Positions 24,282 through 33,087 of a DNA stretch of 64,000 bases are shown piece after piece (position 1 is the first letter of the stretch; every line of letters begins with the position of its first letter). Location of the stretch: contig NZ_JAENHL010000006.1 of the NCBI RefSeq assembly GCF_016595235.1, forward strand, positions 310,001 to 374,000, given 5' to 3'. The notes under the pieces are model-generated. The model had not been told where the DNA came from and did not search any database. It saw only the letters and a program-made list of their open reading frames with translations. Made by a program: the position numbers and the translations under genes. This stretch comes from Taklimakanibacter albus. Its GTDB lineage: Bacteria; Pseudomonadota; Alphaproteobacteria; Rhizobiales; Aestuariivirgaceae.

Positions 24282-25138
24282 CCATGGCTCTCGAAGCGCC
24301 TGTCGCGGCGCGGCTCAACACGCCGAAGGGCGGCCTCGCCACCATCGCCGAGCTGCTGCCCCGGATCATCTTTGCGATCTATATGATCCTGTTCTTCACC
24401 TATCTGTTCCTGCCGTTGGCAGTGATGACGGCGGCGACCTTCAACACCAGCAAATTCCCGACCGTGACGCCCTGGCTCGGCACCACTTTGCAATGGTTCG
24501 AAGCCTTGTGGGCCGATCAGGCGATGTGGAAGGCGCTGCGGCTTTCGGTCCTGATCGGCATCTGCGTGATCGCGATCGCGCTGCCGATCGGCACCGCCGC
24601 CGCTCTGTTCCTGACCAGCCTAGAGGGCCGGGCACGCACCTTCTTCTATGCGGTCATGGTCTCGCCCTTGCTGACGCCCGGCGTCGCCATCGGCATCGCC
24701 ACCCTGATCCTGTGGCGCCAGGCGGGCGTGGGCGGCGGCCTGTGGCTCATCATCCTGGCGCAATCGAGCTTCATCGCCGCCTATGTGATGCTGATGGTCA
24801 TCGCGAGACTCCAGCGCTTCGACCGCACGCTGGAAGAGGCCGCGATCGGCCTCGGCGCCTCGCGCTGGATGGTGTTCCGCCGCATCCTCCTGCCATATCT
24901 GAAACCGTCGCTGCTGGCGGCGATGCTCATCGCCTTCCTGCAGTCCTTCGAGAACTACAATACGACGCTCTTCGTGCGCGGCACCGAGACGCCGCTTACC
25001 GTCTTCATCGCCACCAAGGTCCGCACCGGTCTCACCCCTGCGGTCAATGCGCTGGGGCTCATCCTGATCGTGCTGACCATTGTCGCCGCCGTGGCGTTGG
25101 AACTCTCGAAGCGGAGCCGGGCGGCAAAGCCCGCATGA
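24278..25138 (+). CDS. PotC-family ABC transporter permease
   Basis: 286-residue second permease of the importer. Around six transmembrane helices, with the EAA-loop EEAAIGLGASRWMVFRRILL near residues 187-206. Last gene of the operon; its stop is one base from the stop of the convergent LysR gene. A C-terminal helix (LILIVLTIVAAVALELSKR) ends in a basic tail. Confidence 0.88.
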   Translation: MTMALEAPVAARLNTPKGGLATIAELLPRIIFAIYMILFFTYLFLPLAVMTAATFNTSKFPTVTPWLGTTLQWFEALWADQAMWKALRLSVLIGICVIAIALPIGTAAALFLTSLEGRARTFFYAVMVSPLLTPGVAIGIATLILWRQAGVGGGLWLIILAQSSFIAAYVMLMVIARLQRFDRTLEEAAIGLGASRWMVFRRILLPYLKPSLLAAMLIAFLQSFENYNTTLFVRGTETPLTVFIATKVRTGLTPAVNALGLILIVLTIVAAVALELSKRSRAAKPA

Positions 25139-25139
25139 C

Positions 25140-26054
25140 TCATCCGGTAATCGTCAGTCCTTCCTGGATGAGACGGTCGCGCAATTCGCAAGCCGCCGGC
25201 GAGAGCTCACGTCCCTTGCGGGCGACGATGTAGACGTCGACGCCGGACGACATCTGCTCCTTGACGGGTCGGACCAGGTCGCCTTGTTTGACCAGGTCGC
25301 CGACGACATGCTGCCAACCCAGCGCCACGCCTTCCGCCGCCAGCGTCGCCTGAAGCACGAGGATGTAGTTGTTGTAGACGAGTGTGCCGCGGTCCTTGGG
25401 CTGGGGAGCCCGGAACTTGTCGAACCAGTCGCGCCAGGTGACGCCTTCGTGAAGCATGTCGTCGAGATGGATCAGGCGGTGATGGCGAAGGTCCTTCAAA
25501 TGTCGGATGGGACCGTTTGCCTGGAGATATTTCGGGCTGCACACCGGATAGATGATTTCCTTGGTGAACAGCCAGACATGGCAGCCGGGCCACGCGCCGC
25601 GTCCGCCGGTGATGGCGATGGACATGCCGTCATCCGGAAGCTCGAGCAGCTTGTCCGACGTATAGAGGCGGAGGTCGAAGAGGGGCAGGGCTTCGCGTAT
25701 CCGGGCAAGACGCGGCAGCAGCCAATGCGTGGCCACCGTGATCGAGACATAGAGGCGCACCGGTGTTCGGCTCGTCTCGGCTTTCAGGTCATTGATCGTC
25801 GAGAGGATGCGCTCGAGCGCTTGCGACACGTTCTGAAAAAGCTTGGCGCCTTCCGGCGTGACGATGACGCGCTTATGCTGACGATCGAATAGTTTGAGTC
25901 CAATGCCATCTTCGAATTGTCGGATGGCGTGGCTGACCGCCGCCGGCGTCACATTCAGCTCGCGCGCCGCCAGCGTGAAGCTCTCATGCCGGGCGGCCGC
26001 TTCGAATGTATAGAGCAGATTGGCGGATGTAACGAGCTTGCGGAGATCATGCAT
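25140..26054 (-). CDS. LysR-family transcriptional regulator (GcvA-like)
   Basis: 304 residues. The N-terminal winged HTH begins at LLYTFEAAARHESFTLAARELNVTPAAVSHAI (~13-45), with the effector domain from ~95. The sequence pattern resembles the GcvA/AmpR subgroup. It lies convergent to the PotDABC-type operon and divergent from the ATC-hydrolase-like gene, so it may regulate either; LysR proteins most often control the divergent neighbour. Confidence 0.88.
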   Translation of the reverse strand: MHDLRKLVTSANLLYTFEAAARHESFTLAARELNVTPAAVSHAIRQFEDGIGLKLFDRQHKRVIVTPEGAKLFQNVSQALERILSTINDLKAETSRTPVRLYVSITVATHWLLPRLARIREALPLFDLRLYTSDKLLELPDDGMSIAITGGRGAWPGCHVWLFTKEIIYPVCSPKYLQANGPIRHLKDLRHHRLIHLDDMLHEGVTWRDWFDKFRAPQPKDRGTLVYNNYILVLQATLAAEGVALGWQHVVGDLVKQGDLVRPVKEQMSSGVDVYIVARKGRELSPAACELRDRLIQEGLTITG

Positions 26055-26162
26055 GAACTGAATTCACTCAGAGTTGAGTTTTTTCGGCGGCAGAAGTCAA
26101 TAATGGCTCTGATACGTTACCCCGCAGGTCAAGAATATTTCAACCAAAAGGGAGATCTCGCA

Positions 26163-26684
26163 ATGACGACGGATGGCCACCCCCTGCAGCAGGCTCTCAA
26201 GGACGCCTATATGAGCCGCGGTCAGCTTTATGTGGCCTTCTACCGCGCCATCGCCAAACGTTATGGCGATGCCGCCGCCAGGAGCATCATGAAAGAGGCC
26301 ATCTATGACTGGGGCGCCGGCCTTGCCACCGGCGTGTCGCCTTGCGCGCCCGGAAATTTCGCCGGGCTCACCGATGTCTTCTTCAATTCGCCTGATGGCG
26401 GCGAGATGTTCCGCCCGGATATCGGCGCGCCGGCGCATCATGGCATCGATGCACATTTCCTGGCCTGTCCGTTGAAGGAAGCCTGGGTGGCCGCCGGTCT
26501 GTCCGACGACGAGGTCGCCATGTTCTGCGATATCGCCTCCGCCGCCGATTACGGCACGCTTGAGGCGGCTGGCTTCGACATATCGATCACCACCTGGACG
26601 CCTGGATCGGAAGGCTGCTGCGCGCTCAAGGTCAGAAGGCGTGGGGAACCGGACGAGGCGTCGAGGGACTCGTCCGGCCAGTAG
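26163..26684 (+). CDS. L-2-amino-thiazoline-4-carboxylate hydrolase-like protein
   Basis: 173 residues. CPLKEAWVAAGLSDDEVAMFCDIASAADYG and a C-terminal FDISITTWTPGSEGCCALKV strand resemble the ATC hydrolase family, whose founder opens a thiazoline ring in cysteine formation; most members have unknown roles. The ATG at 26163 is preferred for its AGGGAG site; longer in-frame starts extend into the LysR gene on the other strand. Transcribed away from the LysR gene, a likely regulator. Confidence 0.55.
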   Translation: MTTDGHPLQQALKDAYMSRGQLYVAFYRAIAKRYGDAAARSIMKEAIYDWGAGLATGVSPCAPGNFAGLTDVFFNSPDGGEMFRPDIGAPAHHGIDAHFLACPLKEAWVAAGLSDDEVAMFCDIASAADYGTLEAAGFDISITTWTPGSEGCCALKVRRRGEPDEASRDSSGQ

Positions 26685-26692
26685 CTCAGCGT

Positions 26693-27493
26693 CTAGCCGT
26701 TCACGACCGCTTTCGCGGCCCAGGCGCGGCCAACCAGGCGGATTGGTCCCTTGATGCCCAGCTTCCTGGCGAGTTTCGCCTTGAGGCTGGCCCGCTGGTG
26801 CTCCGGCAGCTTCATGCAGTAGCCGGGCGCCGGACCGGCGCCGAGCGTGAAGGGCTGCCAGAAGGCTTAGAAGTCACTGAACACGGTCTCGATCGCGATC
26901 GGCTCGACGGTTGCCGTGATGCCGGCCTCACGACACAGCTTTGTCAGACCATCCCGGGTGCAGAACGGAAACCTTCGGTCTTCATCGAGTTCCGCCGCCT
27001 GCGGGTCGATCTCCGCCGCCGCCTTCCAGAAGGCGTCGATGAAGCCCATGCCGCCGCCCGGATAGTCCCAGACATAGAAGCCGAGAAGTCCCCCAGGCCG
27101 CAGCACGCGTTTCATCTCCGCCAGAGCCGTGACCCGGTCGGGAACGAAATTCAAGACCAGGGCGGATCCGACGACATCGACGCTGGCATCGGGCGCCGGT
27201 AGCTTCGCGGCATCGGCCGTCTCGAAGCGCACGCGCTGGTCGATGACTTGGGCCTGCGCATAAGCAACAAAGTCCTTGGAGGCATCGATGGCGAGTACAG
27301 ATCGAGGAGCGCATTTTCCGAGAATGTGGGCGGTGAAGGCGCCGGTGCCGCAGCCGATCTCGAGCCAGCGCACATTTTCGGGCGGCGCCAGCCATGGCAG
27401 GAATTTTGCAGCGATCTGCCGGCTCCACCGGCCCATATATTGTTCGTAATTCTGCCCGGCGCTCCACGCGTCGAATTGGGCGAGCTGGTTCAT
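26693..27493 (-). pseudogene. Class I methyltransferase gene interrupted by one in-frame stop
   Basis: The frame starts at the ATG at 27493 (GAGGTG upstream) and encodes a methyltransferase with motif I VRWLEIGCGTGAF and the post-II VLRPGGLLGFYVWDYPGG. After codon 208 it meets TAA (26867-26869), but the same frame continues for 57 more codons with sensible sequence (AFWQPFTLGAGPAPGYC, then a basic helix and GRAWAAKAVVNG) to a TAG at 26693. Homologues in my memory have an unbroken FxDFxxFWxPF at this point, so a single change, for example GAA to TAA, would explain it. Either a recent pseudogene, a truncated but active protein, or a sequencing error. Confidence 0.75.
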
Positions 27494-27781
27494 CTTACAC
27501 CTCAAGAGGTAGGGAAAGTGATGCGCCCAGCACGGCCACTTAAACACGGAATCCCGGAGGCGACAAGTTTTCGAGCTGTACGCGATCGGGTAAGTCGATT
27601 TCCGGCCGACGCCTCGATGACGGCGGCGCGGCTTGCGCGCCACGAGATCATTTCCAGTGCTCTCCGCCGGGCGTTTTGTGGCGCCAGCGCACCAGCGCGA
27701 AGCTCAGTTTGCGATCGTTAACTTTTTCGTTGCGTTAGCCTCCAGCCATCGTAATCTCATGTGACAATTGATGGGGGTATT

Positions 27782-28102
27782 ATGACGATCAGCAAGGCAA
27801 ACGGCGTCCGCTTGGCCGCTTTGTTGGCAATCTGCGGCGCCGTGGCAGGATTGTCGGCGGCGGTCGAGGCGGCACCAATTACCCAGAAAGAGGCTCTGGC
27901 GGCCTGCCGGGCGCAATTCGGCAAGAAGGTCGTCAACGCCACAGTCGGCAAGAACGGCAAGATCAACTGCCAGTGGATGGTGCGGCGCGAGATGACCCGG
28001 CAGGAAGCCTATGAAACCTGCCGGAAGAAATTCTCCGCGACGACCGCCATGGTGCAGAAGACCAAGACGGGGTGGCGCTGCCGCTATATCGGCCGGTTCT
28101 AA
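27782..28102 (+). CDS. Small secreted four-cysteine protein (first of three tandem paralogues)
   Basis: 106 residues with a Sec signal peptide (LAALLAICGAVAGLSAAVEA, about residues 11-30). The mature part has four cysteines in the order ACRAQFG, INCQW, ETCRKKF and WRCRYIGRF. It shares this order and the C-terminal W-R-C-x-Y-x-G-R motif with the next two genes. A GGGGG ribosome site precedes the ATG. I do not recognise the family; two disulfides in the periplasm are likely. Confidence 0.72.
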   Translation: MTISKANGVRLAALLAICGAVAGLSAAVEAAPITQKEALAACRAQFGKKVVNATVGKNGKINCQWMVRREMTRQEAYETCRKKFSATTAMVQKTKTGWRCRYIGRF

Positions 28103-28129
28103 TTCAATTCCAGAAAGAGAGTGTGTTTC

Positions 28130-28453
28130 ATGAAGTCGACAAGGACGGCAATCCTCAAACTTGCGCTCACCGGGGCGTTCACCAGCTTCATGGTGATGGG
28201 GCTCGCCACAACCGCAGAGGCTGGCATTTCGAAGAAGCAGGCGATGGCCGCCTGCCGCGCCAAATATGGCAAGGATGTCACTGGCGTCGTCATCAAGAAG
28301 AATGGTCAGATCGTCTGTCAGGAGGGGCCGAGCGGGAAGTCTGCGTCACGCCAGGAAGTTTATGAATGGTGCAAGCGCAAATTCGGTGCGACGACGGTCG
28401 TCGTCCAGAAGAAGGGTGATCGTTGGCACTGTCTCTATTACGGCCGGTACTGA
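28130..28453 (+). CDS. Small secreted four-cysteine protein (second paralogue)
   Basis: 107 residues from the ATG at 28130 (GAAAGAGAG upstream; an in-frame GTG nine bases earlier is less likely). The signal peptide ends near TTAEA. Cysteines lie in ACRAKYG, IVCQEG, EWCKRKF and WHCLYYGRY, matching the preceding protein one for one. The segment SRQEVYEWCKRKFGATTVVVQ is the best conserved between the two. Function unknown; the short spacing (27 bases) suggests one transcript with its neighbour. Confidence 0.72.
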   Translation: MKSTRTAILKLALTGAFTSFMVMGLATTAEAGISKKQAMAACRAKYGKDVTGVVIKKNGQIVCQEGPSGKSASRQEVYEWCKRKFGATTVVVQKKGDRWHCLYYGRY

Positions 28454-28468
28454 GCAACTCCGTCGCGC

Positions 28469-28483
28469 TTCACCCCGGGTGAA
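28469..28483. promoter_or_regulatory. 15-bp palindrome before the third small secreted protein gene
   Basis: TTCACCC-C-GGGTGAA is a perfect 7-1-7 palindrome 45 bases upstream of the ATG at 28528. Its place in the 74-base gap fits an operator for the third paralogue, or a short hairpin ending the upstream transcript. Confidence 0.35.
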
Positions 28484-28527
28484 ATTGGTGGCAGAGTGGT
28501 TCGAACAGGAATCATCGGGCCGGAACA

Positions 28528-28860
28528 ATGGATTATCCATCTGCCACCAAAGCCGCGCTGCTCTTTTTGGGCATCGGGCTCGGCGTCGCCATGTTGCCCC
28601 AGGGCGCTTCGGCGAAGGACTGGGACATGAAGCTCGACTCACAGGCCTGGGCCTGCTCGACGCTCTATAGCCGTTACCCGATCAAGGTGCTGAACGGCGA
28701 GGACCGCGAAACAGCCCTTTGCGTGGGCGAGGGCAAAAAGGGCCGTAAACCGATGTCGCGGTCGGAGGCGTTCGACCTCTGCCGCGAGCAGTTCAATGCC
28801 TCGAGTCTCCTGATCAATTGGACAAGCAAAGGCTGGCGCTGCCGTTACTACGGCCGCTGA
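28528..28860 (+). CDS. Small secreted four-cysteine protein (third, divergent paralogue)
   Basis: 110 residues with a signal peptide ending at GASA (~26-29). It keeps the four cysteines (WACSTLY, ALCVGEG, DLCREQF, WRCRYYGR) and the ending W-R-C-R-Y-Y-G-R, but the rest has diverged, so it is an older duplicate. It precedes the NnrU genes by 13 bases and may be co-transcribed with them. No known function. Confidence 0.7.
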   Translation: MDYPSATKAALLFLGIGLGVAMLPQGASAKDWDMKLDSQAWACSTLYSRYPIKVLNGEDRETALCVGEGKKGRKPMSRSEAFDLCREQFNASSLLINWTSKGWRCRYYGR

Positions 28861-28873
28861 GAGGTAAGAATCC

Positions 28874-29449
28874 ATGACACTGCTCATTATCGGGATAGTC
28901 ATCTTTGTCGGCTCGCACCTGGCCGTGATGCTGTTGCCGCGCCTGCGCGAGGGTTTGCTCGGTGGTATGGGCGAGGGGCCTTATAAAGGCGTGTTCTCGC
29001 TCGTTTCGCTCGTCGGCCTCGCGCTGATGATCTACGGCTTCTACACGACCCGTGGCATGCTCGAAGGGACGGACTATCTCTATACGCCGGCACCCTGGGC
29101 CCGCCATCTCGCCATGACCCTGGTGCTGCTGGCCTTCATTCTCATCGGCGCCTCGCATGGCAAGGGCTACCTGAAAAGCTGGCTCAAGCATCCCATGTCG
29201 ATCGGCTTCGGCCTGTGGGCGGTGGCGCATCTCATGGCCAATGGCGACCGGCCCGGCGTCTACTTGTTCGCCTCCATCCTGGCGCTTGCCGTCATCGACA
29301 TCGTCCTGTCGACGGCACGCGGCAAGCTCCCGACGCATGAGCCGCGCGTGCGATCGGACGTGATCGCCGTCGTCACCGGCATCGTGCTCTATCTCATCTT
29401 CCTCTTCGGCGTTCATCCCTACGTCTTCAATCTGCCCATCATCACATGA
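28874..29449 (+). CDS. NnrU-family membrane protein (copy 1)
   Basis: 191 residues with about five to six transmembrane helices. SHLAVMLLPRLREGL and ASHGKGYLKSWLKHPMSIGFGLWAVAHLMANGD are the family hallmarks. NnrU was named from denitrification gene clusters; family members are widespread without them, and their biochemical role is not settled. No nitrite or nitric oxide reductase gene lies in this window. It overlaps the next, related gene by four bases. Confidence 0.85.
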   Translation: MTLLIIGIVIFVGSHLAVMLLPRLREGLLGGMGEGPYKGVFSLVSLVGLALMIYGFYTTRGMLEGTDYLYTPAPWARHLAMTLVLLAFILIGASHGKGYLKSWLKHPMSIGFGLWAVAHLMANGDRPGVYLFASILALAVIDIVLSTARGKLPTHEPRVRSDVIAVVTGIVLYLIFLFGVHPYVFNLPIIT

Positions 29450-30006
29450 CTCTTCTCGCTTTGGGCGTAGCGCTCTTCGCCGTTTGCCATCTGACCCTTG
29501 CTCTGCCGGAAGCCAAGGCGGCCTTGCGCCGGCGCTTGGGCAAATTCTTCGGGCCGGGCTTCGGCGTCGTCTCGCTTCTGCCGCTTGTCCTCATCGTGCT
29601 CGGCTGGCGCAGCGCGCCGCTGGAAATCGTCTATGACGCGCCGAGCTGGGGCAGAATGGCGACCTTCATCCTCGTGCTCGTCGCCTTTCTCTGTCTCGGT
29701 ATCTTTCTCTTTCGTGGCAAGCTGCGCCAGGCACTACGTTTCCCGCTCGCCTGGGGCGTCGTCTTCTGGTCGGTCGGCCATCTGTGCGCCAATGGCGACG
29801 TCGCGAGCCTCATCCTGTTCGGCGGCATGCTCCTCTATGCCCTGGCGCATCTGGGGCTCGGTTTCGCCAATGGTGTCAGGCCGTCGCCCGAGATCCGCCA
29901 GGGCCATGACGTCATCTCGATCATCATCGGCGTGGCGCTCTATGGCGTCTTTGCCCAGCTGCACCCGCTTTTCACCGGCGTGCCGGTGGTGACGCTGACG
30001 CTATAA
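29446..30006 (+). CDS. NnrU-family membrane protein (copy 2)
   Basis: 186 residues, about five transmembrane helices, with the family segment LRQALRFPLAWGVVFWSVGHLCANGD aligned to copy 1. The start overlaps the stop of copy 1 (ATGA). The two are tandem duplicates and could form a heteromer. A palindrome follows 5 bases after its stop, before panB. Confidence 0.8.
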   Translation: MTLLALGVALFAVCHLTLALPEAKAALRRRLGKFFGPGFGVVSLLPLVLIVLGWRSAPLEIVYDAPSWGRMATFILVLVAFLCLGIFLFRGKLRQALRFPLAWGVVFWSVGHLCANGDVASLILFGGMLLYALAHLGLGFANGVRPSPEIRQGHDVISIIIGVALYGVFAQLHPLFTGVPVVTLTL

Positions 30007-30010
30007 TAGA

Positions 30011-30029
30011 TTTTGTGCGGTGCACAAAA
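30011..30029. promoter_or_regulatory. Palindrome TTTTGTGC-GGT-GCACAAAA upstream of panB
   Basis: Eight-base arms (30011-30018 and 30022-30029) with a three-base centre, 41 bases before the panB ATG. It contains TGC-N3-GCA, the core bound by PhaR/PhbF-type regulators of polyhydroxyalkanoate metabolism, so PhaR is a candidate; it could also be a short hairpin behind the NnrU gene. Assignment to a regulator is inference. Confidence 0.4.
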
Positions 30030-30069
30030 ATAGTTGCCGGGCAAACGCAACCGCGATAGGTTTGCCGCC

Positions 30070-30888
30070 ATGTCACTTCATACCGATCAGAAGCGTCTCA
30101 CCGCACCCGACATCACCGCGCGCAAGGGGGGCGATCCGATTGTCGCCCTGACGTCGTATCACGCCCATACGGCGGCGATCGCCGACAAATATGTCGACTT
30201 CCTTCTCGTCGGCGACACGCTCGGCATGGTCATGCATGGTTTTGAATCGACCCTGCCGGTGCCGCTCGAGCTGATGATCATCCATGGCCGCGCCGTGATG
30301 CGCGGCACCAAGCGGGCGCTGGTGGTCGTCGACATGCCCTTCGGCACCTATGAGGAAAGCCCGGCCCAGGCGTTCCGCAATGCCGCGAAGATCGTCAAGG
30401 AGACGCAATGCGGCGCGATCAAGCTCGAAGGCGGGCGGCGCATGGGCGAAACCATCCGCTTCCTGGTCGAGCGCGGTATTCCGGTCGTCGCCCATATCGG
30501 CCTCACCCCGCAATCGATCAACGTGCTGGGCGGCTTCAAGACGCAAGGCCGCAAGCGCGACCAGTGGGCCGAGATCGAGGAGGACGCCAGGATCGTCACC
30601 GAGGCCGGCGCCTTCTGTGTCGTGCTCGAGGCGGTGGTCGAGCCGTTGGCGGCCCGCATCACCAAAGCCATCCCCATTCCGACCATCGGCATCGGCGCTT
30701 CTGCCGAATGCGACGGTCAAATCCTCGTGATGGAGGACATGCTGGGCCTGTCGCCGCGCGTGCCGAAATTCGTCCGCGAATTCGGCGAGGTCGGCAAGGC
30801 CATCGATAGAGCGATAAGCTCTTATGCCACTGAAGTCCGTACACGGAGCTTCCCCGGCAAGGCCAATATCTACGAGTCAAAGGACTGA
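30070..30888 (+). CDS. panB: 3-methyl-2-oxobutanoate hydroxymethyltransferase
   Basis: First step of pantothenate (coenzyme A) synthesis: transfers a hydroxymethyl group from methylene-tetrahydrofolate to alpha-ketoisovalerate. 272 residues. [28 protein letters not shown] (metal-binding Asp), GAIKLEGG and the catalytic Glu in VVLEAV are all present. ATG at 30070 chosen; a longer frame lacks a ribosome site. panC is not adjacent, so this copy stands alone. Confidence 0.95.
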   Translation: MSLHTDQKRLTAPDITARKGGDPIVALTSYHAHTAAIADKYVDFLLVGDTLGMVMHGFESTLPVPLELMIIHGRAVMRGTKRALVVVDMPFGTYEESPAQAFRNAAKIVKETQCGAIKLEGGRRMGETIRFLVERGIPVVAHIGLTPQSINVLGGFKTQGRKRDQWAEIEEDARIVTEAGAFCVVLEAVVEPLAARITKAIPIPTIGIGASAECDGQILVMEDMLGLSPRVPKFVREFGEVGKAIDRAISSYATEVRTRSFPGKANIYESKD

Positions 30889-30974
30889 TCCCTGTATGAC
30901 CTGGGCTTGAAACAATCCTAAGTCAGGATGGTTCGGAATTGCTATAACAAGCCCGAATCGGAATGGGATGATCG

Positions 30975-32339
30975 ATGATCCTCTCCAGGCGTTCGTTCAT
31001 TGCCGGCGGCGCGGCTCTGGCCGCCTTGCCTTGCCGTCTGGAAGCCCAGACGGCCGAGGACGGCTTCGTCGTCCTGACCGCACGGGCGGCCGAGGGACGG
31101 CTCATGGAGGCCGATCGCCCGGCGACCAAGCTCGAAAGCCTGTCCGGTCAGTGGCCGCCGCCACTGCTCACCGCCAAGCAGGGCGAGGAGTTCAAGGTCC
31201 GTTTCGTCAATATGCTCGACCGGCCGATGGCGCTGCACTGGTATGGCGTGCGCGGGCCTTCCGAGATGATGAGCATCTCGGTGGTGCCGGGCGAGGACAA
31301 TGCCTTCGACTGCGTCTTCACCCCGCCGGACGCCGGCACCTTCTGGCTGTCGCCCGTCGCCGATGTCTCGCGCCAGCGTGAGATGGGGCTTTATGCACTC
31401 CTCGAAGTCGCCGAGAAGGAGCCGCTGCCGGCCTTCAGCGATCTGCCGCTAACTTTCGACGACTGGCGGCTGACCGATGACGGCCAGATCGATGCCGCGA
31501 CCTTCGGCAATCTCGAGGACGCGATCGGCCAGGGCCGGCTCGGCAACTGGTTCACCGTCAATGGTGCCTATCGGCCGAAGATCGACATCCCGCAGGGGCT
31601 GGTGCGTCTGCGTATCCTCAACGCCGCCAATATCCGCACCATGTCGATCCTCATCAAAGGCGCCGATCCGCTGATCATCGCCGAGGACGGCCAGCCGGTG
31701 CCGCCGCGCCAGCTCGGCACTGCCGGGCTCGTTCTGGCGCCCGGACAACGCGGCGACCTGCTGCTTGCCGAAAGCGAGGAGACCTTGACGCTCGCCGTCA
31801 ATCTGTTCGAGGACGTCATCGAGGCCGCTTATCTCACCCGCACAGGGGCCGCGGCCGAAATCGTGCTGCCCGACAATTTCGCTTTGCCACCCAATCCGGT
31901 CACCATCGCGATCGACATGACCAAGGCGCGGACCGTGCCTTTCGTGATCGAGGGCGGCGAGAAGGGCGGCATGACCGGCGCCATCTATGCCGGAGAGAAG
32001 CTCGATCTCCGGGCGCTCCTGGAGAAGGGCATGGCCTGGGCTATCAACGGCACCGCCGGCCTCGCCGCCGAGCCCTGGGAAAGCTTTACCCTGGGCGAGA
32101 CGGTGATCCTCGACGTGAACAACCGGACCAAATTCGATCAGCCGCTCCATATCCACGGCCATGTCTGGCGGGTCATCGAGGATCTGCCCACCCCCTTCCG
32201 CGACACGGTGGTCGTGCCGGCCGGGGCGCAGGTGAAGCTGGGTTTTGTGGCCGACAATCCCGGCCGGTGGGGTATTCAGAGCACGGTGGCGGAGCGGGCC
32301 GATGCCGGGTTGCTGACCTCCTTCGAGGTCGGCGCGTAA
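30975..32339 (+). CDS. Multicopper-oxidase-fold protein lacking copper ligands (SufI/FtsP-like)
   Basis: 454 residues with a Tat signal (LSRRSFIAGGAALAALP). The three cupredoxin domains are recognisable, but the copper motifs are degraded: HWHG reads HWYG, the second HxH is lost (GTFWLSPVADV), the type-1 His before PLHIHGH is Gln, and the C-terminal HCHxxxH that carries the type-1 Cys reads IQSTVAERADAG. It therefore should not be an oxidase. The same loss is known in E. coli SufI/FtsP, a periplasmic division-protecting protein, which is the closest functional analogy. Confidence 0.78.
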   Translation: MILSRRSFIAGGAALAALPCRLEAQTAEDGFVVLTARAAEGRLMEADRPATKLESLSGQWPPPLLTAKQGEEFKVRFVNMLDRPMALHWYGVRGPSEMMSISVVPGEDNAFDCVFTPPDAGTFWLSPVADVSRQREMGLYALLEVAEKEPLPAFSDLPLTFDDWRLTDDGQIDAATFGNLEDAIGQGRLGNWFTVNGAYRPKIDIPQGLVRLRILNAANIRTMSILIKGADPLIIAEDGQPVPPRQLGTAGLVLAPGQRGDLLLAESEETLTLAVNLFEDVIEAAYLTRTGAAAEIVLPDNFALPPNPVTIAIDMTKARTVPFVIEGGEKGGMTGAIYAGEKLDLRALLEKGMAWAINGTAGLAAEPWESFTLGETVILDVNNRTKFDQPLHIHGHVWRVIEDLPTPFRDTVVVPAGAQVKLGFVADNPGRWGIQSTVAERADAGLLTSFEVGA

Positions 32340-32418
32340 TTTGCCTTGATTTGGCCGTTTGGCTAAATTAGCAGCTTCATCAAAGTGTTAATGACGGCAG
32401 CTCGGGAGCCTCAGTCAA

Positions 32419-33078
32419 GTGAGCGATGAATCGCTATTCAGAGAAGTGGACGAGGAAGTCCGCCAAGACCAAGCTAAGAAGCTCTGGACCCAATATGGTA
32501 GTTATTTCACGGCCTTGGCTCTGGCCATCATCCTGGGCGTCGGCGGGTTCAAAGCCTGGCAGTACTGGCAGCTGACGCAATCGGAAGGCGCCGCCAGGGT
32601 CTTTTCCGATGGGATTAAGAAGCTCGAAGAGGGCAAAACCGCCGATGCCGAGGCGGCTTTCGCGGCAATCGACCATTCGGGCTATGCCAAATTGGCCGAA
32701 TTGCGCCGCGCCGCCGCTCTCGCCGGCAGCGGCAAGACCGATGAGGCGGTGGCGATCTACGACAAGGTCGCCAATGACCAGGCCAATGCCCAATCTTTGC
32801 GCGATCTGGCGCGCCTGCGCGCCGGTTATGCCCTGACCGACAAGCTGGCGCCCGCCGAGCTCATCAGCCGGCTCGGCGCCTTCGACAACGATACGAGCCC
32901 ATGGCGCGGCATGGCGCGCGAGATCTTCGCGCTCGCCGCCTATCGCACCGGCGACTACACCATGGCCGATCGCTACCTCAATGCCATCATTGCCGATCAG
33001 ACTGTGTCGCTCGAGCTGCGCCAGCGCGCCCAGATGCTGCTCGAAGTGGTGACCCCGCTTCTGACCGCCAAAAAGTAA
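32419..33078 (+). CDS. YfgM-like membrane-anchored tetratricopeptide protein
   Basis: 219 residues. After a charged cytoplasmic N-terminus (VDEEVRQDQAKKLWTQYG) comes one transmembrane helix (~27-45), then a periplasmic alpha-helical region with TPR-like repeats (EGKTADAEAAFAAI; GSGKTDEAVAIYDKVAND). The order yfgM-like, bamB, der is widely conserved in proteobacteria, and YfgM takes part in handling proteins leaving the Sec translocon. GTG start with little spacing to a GAGCCTCAG leader. Confidence 0.85.
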   Translation: MSDESLFREVDEEVRQDQAKKLWTQYGSYFTALALAIILGVGGFKAWQYWQLTQSEGAARVFSDGIKKLEEGKTADAEAAFAAIDHSGYAKLAELRRAAALAGSGKTDEAVAIYDKVANDQANAQSLRDLARLRAGYALTDKLAPAELISRLGAFDNDTSPWRGMAREIFALAAYRTGDYTMADRYLNAIIADQTVSLELRQRAQMLLEVVTPLLTAKK

Positions 33079-33087
33079 GGTCTGACC

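Noticed and set aside
28498-28520. GTGGTTCGAACAGG, which resembles a tRNA T-arm
   Set aside because: No acceptor, D or anticodon arm is found around it, and it runs into a coding start.
29446-30006. The NnrU pair as evidence of a denitrification cluster
   Set aside because: No nir, nor or nnrS gene is present nearby; the family is common outside denitrification loci.
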